Source: Propionicimonas sp. (lineage in GTDB: Bacteria; Actinomycetota; Actinomycetes; Propionibacteriales; Propionibacteriaceae). From it: 7,912 bases of DNA. This document shows, in pieces, positions 5,076-7,912 of the stretch; position 1 is the first letter of the stretch; each line of letters opens with the position of its first letter. The translations under genes were made by a program, and so were the position numbers. The notes beneath the pieces were generated by a model. The model saw only the letters and a program-made list of their open reading frames with translations, had not been told where the DNA came from and did no database searches. The stretch is from positions 1 through 7,912 of the forward strand of contig JAVHXR010000113.1 in assembly GCA_031119515.1 (NCBI GenBank), in the 5' to 3' direction.

Positions 5076-6347
5076 TTAGCCGGCGGGGGTGGTGTCGGCG
5101 GCCTCGACCACGGGCGCCGGTTCGGGGGCGGGTTTACGGCCGCGGAAGATCGCGCCGGTGATCGAGGGACGGCCCTGGGTCTTGTTCCACACATCGACCG
5201 CGACCGCCAGCAACAACACCAGGCCCTTGATCATCTGGGTGACATCGGCGCCGGTGCCCAACAGTTGCAGGCCGTTGTTCAAGAACGCCATCACCAGGCC
5301 ACCGATGATCGACCCGATCACGGTCCCGACCCCGCCGGACACCGCCGCGCCACCGATGAACACCGCCGCGATCGCGTCCAACTCCCAGCCGACCCCGTCG
5401 AAGGGGCCCGACGCGCCGGACCGGGAGATGAAGATCATCCCGGCCAACGCCGACAGCACCGACATGTTCGCCATCACGAAGAAGTACACCCGACGGCTGG
5501 AAACCCCGGACAGTTCGGCGGCGTTCCGGTTCCCGCCGATGGCGTACACGTGCCGCCCGATCGGCAACCGCTGGGTCACGAACGTGTACACCACCACCAG
5601 CGCGAACAAGATCAGCCCCGACACCGGGAACGACGTGCCCGCAGGGCCGGAGGCGTACAGGAACGTGACGTACACGATGACCGCGGCGAACGCGATGATC
5701 CGCCCCACGACCACCCACAACTCCGGCGCCTCCGCGCCCAACTCGAGCTTGCGGGCCCGGCCACGCAACTGCTGCCACACCACGAACCCGATCCCCAACA
5801 GGCCCAACACGATCGTGGAGTCGTTCAACCCGGGCACCATCCCCCAGTCCGGCAGGTAGCCGGCACCCAGCACCTTGAACTCCTCCGACACCGGGATCGT
5901 GTTCGACTTACCGATGAACTGGTTCAAACCACGGAAGAACAAATACCCCGACAACGTCACGATGAACCCCGGGATCCCCACGAACGCCAACCAGAACCCC
6001 TGCCAGGCACCGATCGCCAACCCGATCACCAACCCGATCAGGATCCCGACCAACACCCCGGTCCACCCGGTCAACCCCAGGTCCCGCATCAAGATCGCCA
6101 CCGAGATCCCGACCACAGCCGCGACCGACCCCACCGACAGATCGATATGGCCGGCGATGATCACCATCACCATCCCGATCGCCAAGATCAGAATGTAGGA
6201 GTTGCCGTTCAACAGGTTCATCAAGTTCTGAGGAGTCATCACCAACCCCCCGGTCACCACCTGGAAGAACCCGATCAACACCACCAGCGTGATCAACATC
6301 CCGAACTGGCGCAGGTTCCCGCCGAACAACTTCTTGATGATTTCCAT
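5076..6347 (-). CDS. mmsB: Multiple-monosaccharide ABC transporter permease
   Basis: A 423-residue inner-membrane protein of the BPD_transp_2 (ribose/xylose type) permease family, also called GguB. It forms the translocation channel for sugars delivered by the ChvE-type lipoprotein. Hydrophobic helices run through most of its length, about ten by eye. They begin at residues 15-32, with AGHIDLSVGSVAA at 65-77 and the conserved C-terminal loop GGAAVSGGVGTVIGS at 332-346, which contacts the ATPase. A charged/Pro-rich cytoplasmic tail (about 400-423) follows the last helix. ATG 6347 gives the expected short N-terminus before helix 1 (NLRQFGMLITLVV). AGGGAA lies 9 nt upstream, and a closer AGGA lies only 2 nt upstream. 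It starts 29 nt after the ATPase stop, so the two are co-transcribed. Length and motifs are intact. Confidence 0.95.
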   Translation of the reverse strand: MEIIKKLFGGNLRQFGMLITLVVLIGFFQVVTGGLVMTPQNLMNLLNGNSYILILAIGMVMVIIAGHIDLSVGSVAAVVGISVAILMRDLGLTGWTGVLVGILIGLVIGLAIGAWQGFWLAFVGIPGFIVTLSGYLFFRGLNQFIGKSNTIPVSEEFKVLGAGYLPDWGMVPGLNDSTIVLGLLGIGFVVWQQLRGRARKLELGAEAPELWVVVGRIIAFAAVIVYVTFLYASGPAGTSFPVSGLILFALVVVYTFVTQRLPIGRHVYAIGGNRNAAELSGVSSRRVYFFVMANMSVLSALAGMIFISRSGASGPFDGVGWELDAIAAVFIGGAAVSGGVGTVIGSIIGGLVMAFLNNGLQLLGTGADVTQMIKGLVLLLAVAVDVWNKTQGRPSITGAIFRGRKPAPEPAPVVEAADTTPAG

Positions 6348-6376
6348 CGTCCTAAGTTCCCTATCCCTTGGCCGTC

Positions 6377-7912
6377 TCAGGCGGCCGAACTGGTCGTCAT
6401 CGTCATCAACTTCATCAGGCTCTCCTGAGTCGCCTCCGACGCCTTCTCCACCCCCGTGATCCGGCCCCGGCTCACCGTATAGATACGGTCACACAAGCCC
6501 AGCAACTCCGGCAACTCCGACGAAATCACCATCACACCCTTACCCGAATCGGCCAACGCATTGATGATCCCGTACATCTCATACTTCGCGCCCACATCGA
6601 TCCCCCGCGTCGGCTCGTCCAGGATCAACAACTCCGGCCCAGTGAACAACCACTTGCCCACCACCACCTTCTGCTGGTTCCCACCCGACAACTTCGACAC
6701 ACCCTCATCGACAGTCGGCGTCTTCACCCGCAACTCCCGCCGATACTTCTCCGCCGCCGCGTACTCCTCATCCAAATCCAACACACCCCGCGGCGCGATC
6801 CCCGCCAGGTTCGCCGACACCACCGTGCGCCGTACCGTGTCCAACAAGTTCAACCCCAACATCTTGCGGTCCTCGGTCACATACGCCAACCCCGCATCAA
6901 TCGCCTGACGCACCGACCGCGGCGCGATCTCCCGCCCGTCCAGCACCATCGACCCCGACTCCCACACCCCATACGAACGACCAAACAACGAACGCGCCAA
7001 CTCCGTACGCCCCGCACCCATCAACCCGGCGAACCCGACAATCTCACCGCGACGGATCGAGAACGACGAATGATCACACACCAACCGATCCGACACCACC
7101 GGATGCCGCACCACCCAATCCCTGACCTCAAAAAACACCTCACCATGATTCGGCGTGTGCTCCGGGAACCGCGACCCCAACGGACGACCCACCATCCCCC
7201 GAATCAAACGATCCTCCGCCACCGGAGCAGCCGGATCATTGGCCATCGTCTCGATCGTCTTCCCATCCCGCAAAATCGTGATCGTGTCCGCAATATCCAC
7301 CAACTCGTTCAACTTGTGCGAAATCATGATGCACGTCATGCCCTGGGACTTGAACCGGCGGATCAACTCCAACAAATGCTCAGAATCCCGCTCATTCAAC
7401 GCCGCCGTCGGCTCATCCAGGATCAACACCCGAACATCCTTCGAAATCGCCTTCGCGATCTCCACCAACTGCTGCTGACCCACACCCAACGTCTTCACCG
7501 GAGCATCCGGATCCGCACGCAACCCAACCTGCTCCAAAATCGCCGCGCACCGCTGCCGCGCCGTCCCCCAATCAATCCACGAACCCCGCCGAACCTCATT
7601 ACCCAGGAAAATATTCTCCGTAATCGACAACTCCGGCACCAAAGCGAGCTCCTGATGAATAATCACGATCCCCGCCGCCTCCGACGCACGAATCGAGTGG
7701 AACTCCGCCAACCGCCCATCCACACGAATCTCACCCGAATAAGACCCAAACGGATGAACCCCCGACAACACCTTCATCAACGTCGACTTACCAGCACCAT
7801 TCTCACCACAAATCGCATGAATCTCACCCCGACCCACCCGCAACGTCACACCATCCAACGCCACAACACCAGGAAACACCTTCCCAATATGAGCCATCTC
7901 CAGGATGAAGTC
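6377..7912 (-). CDS. mmsA: Multiple-monosaccharide ABC transporter ATPase (5' end off window)
   Basis: A tandem ATP-binding subunit, also called GguA, that powers the sugar importer on the cytoplasmic face. Numbering from the ATG at 7897, NBD1 has Walker A GENGAGKST (31-39), Q-loop Q82, signature LGVGQQQ (137-143), Walker B VLILDE (157-162) and H194. NBD2 has the degenerate Walker A GLMGAGRTE (291-299), signature LSGGNQQK (403-410) and Walker B LLILDEP (423-429), with serine in the H-loop region (ISSELPE). Two halves, only one with a canonical Walker A, is normal for sugar ATPases of this family. The frame stays open to the window edge, and the five codons before ATG 7897 read DFILE. ILEM before the FPGVxALD segment matches family N-termini, so the true start is outside the window. 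The permease and ChvE genes follow on the same strand. The 5' part uses only G/T-ending codons over 67 codons. Confidence 0.96.
   Translation of the reverse strand, partial: DFILEMAHIGKVFPGVVALDGVTLRVGRGEIHAICGENGAGKSTLMKVLSGVHPFGSYSGEIRVDGRLAEFHSIRASEAAGIVIIHQELALVPELSITENIFLGNEVRRGSWIDWGTARQRCAAILEQVGLRADPDAPVKTLGVGQQQLVEIAKAISKDVRVLILDEPTAALNERDSEHLLELIRRFKSQGMTCIMISHKLNELVDIADTITILRDGKTIETMANDPAAPVAEDRLIRGMVGRPLGSRFPEHTPNHGEVFFEVRDWVVRHPVVSDRLVCDHSSFSIRRGEIVGFAGLMGAGRTELARSLFGRSYGVWESGSMVLDGREIAPRSVRQAIDAGLAYVTEDRKMLGLNLLDTVRRTVVSANLAGIAPRGVLDLDEEYAAAEKYRRELRVKTPTVDEGVSKLSGGNQQKVVVGKWLFTGPELLILDEPTRGIDVGAKYEMYGIINALADSGKGVMVISSELPELLGLCDRIYTVSRGRITGVEKASEATQESLMKLMTMTTSSAA

Noticed and set aside
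4845..6428. Long plus-strand open frame opposite the permease.
   Set aside because: It is rich in His/Gln/Arg/Asp repeats produced by antisense reading of a hydrophobic protein with G-ending codons. The minus strand encodes an intact permease.

Overview
The window comes from a high-GC actinomycete. The plus-strand genes use mostly C/G-ending codons, starts include GTG, one gene looks leaderless with an actinobacterial TANNNT box, and the regulator belongs to the MmyB-type XRE family common in Actinobacteria. A Pseudonocardiaceae-like host is possible, but the sequence does not settle genus or family.

Layout. Positions 1-80 hold a 20-bp tandem repeat that starts at the window edge. Positions 81-314 are non-coding leader. 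Positions 315-2806 carry three tightly spaced plus-strand genes: a zinc-dependent medium-chain alcohol dehydrogenase, an aldo/keto reductase and a small single-domain cupin. The gaps between them are 20 and 12 nt, so they probably form one operon. A co-directional MmyB-type XRE regulator (2854-3747) follows, with what looks like its own leaderless promoter. A perfect 36-bp palindrome (3786-3821) separates this block from a convergent operon and probably terminates both.

The minus-strand operon, read from the right edge leftwards, is a complete multiple-monosaccharide ABC importer. It consists of the tandem ATPase (mmsA/gguA type; its start lies beyond the window), the permease (mmsB/gguB type) and the ChvE-type sugar-binding lipoprotein. 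The lipoprotein gene comes last, behind a 104-nt gap rich in inverted repeats.

How the parts work together. The right half imports sugars: the lipoprotein captures an aldose or related sugar outside the membrane, the permease forms the channel and the ATPase drives transport. The left half looks like an inducible redox module acting on an alcohol/carbonyl substrate, with the downstream regulator as its likely controller. The cupin has the metal-ligand pattern (H53, H55, Q59, H94) and the H106 position that I recall from the manganese cupin hydroxynitrile lyases, which makes it the most interesting single gene here. Nothing in the sequence ties the two halves together functionally. No RNA gene, CRISPR array or mobile element was seen.
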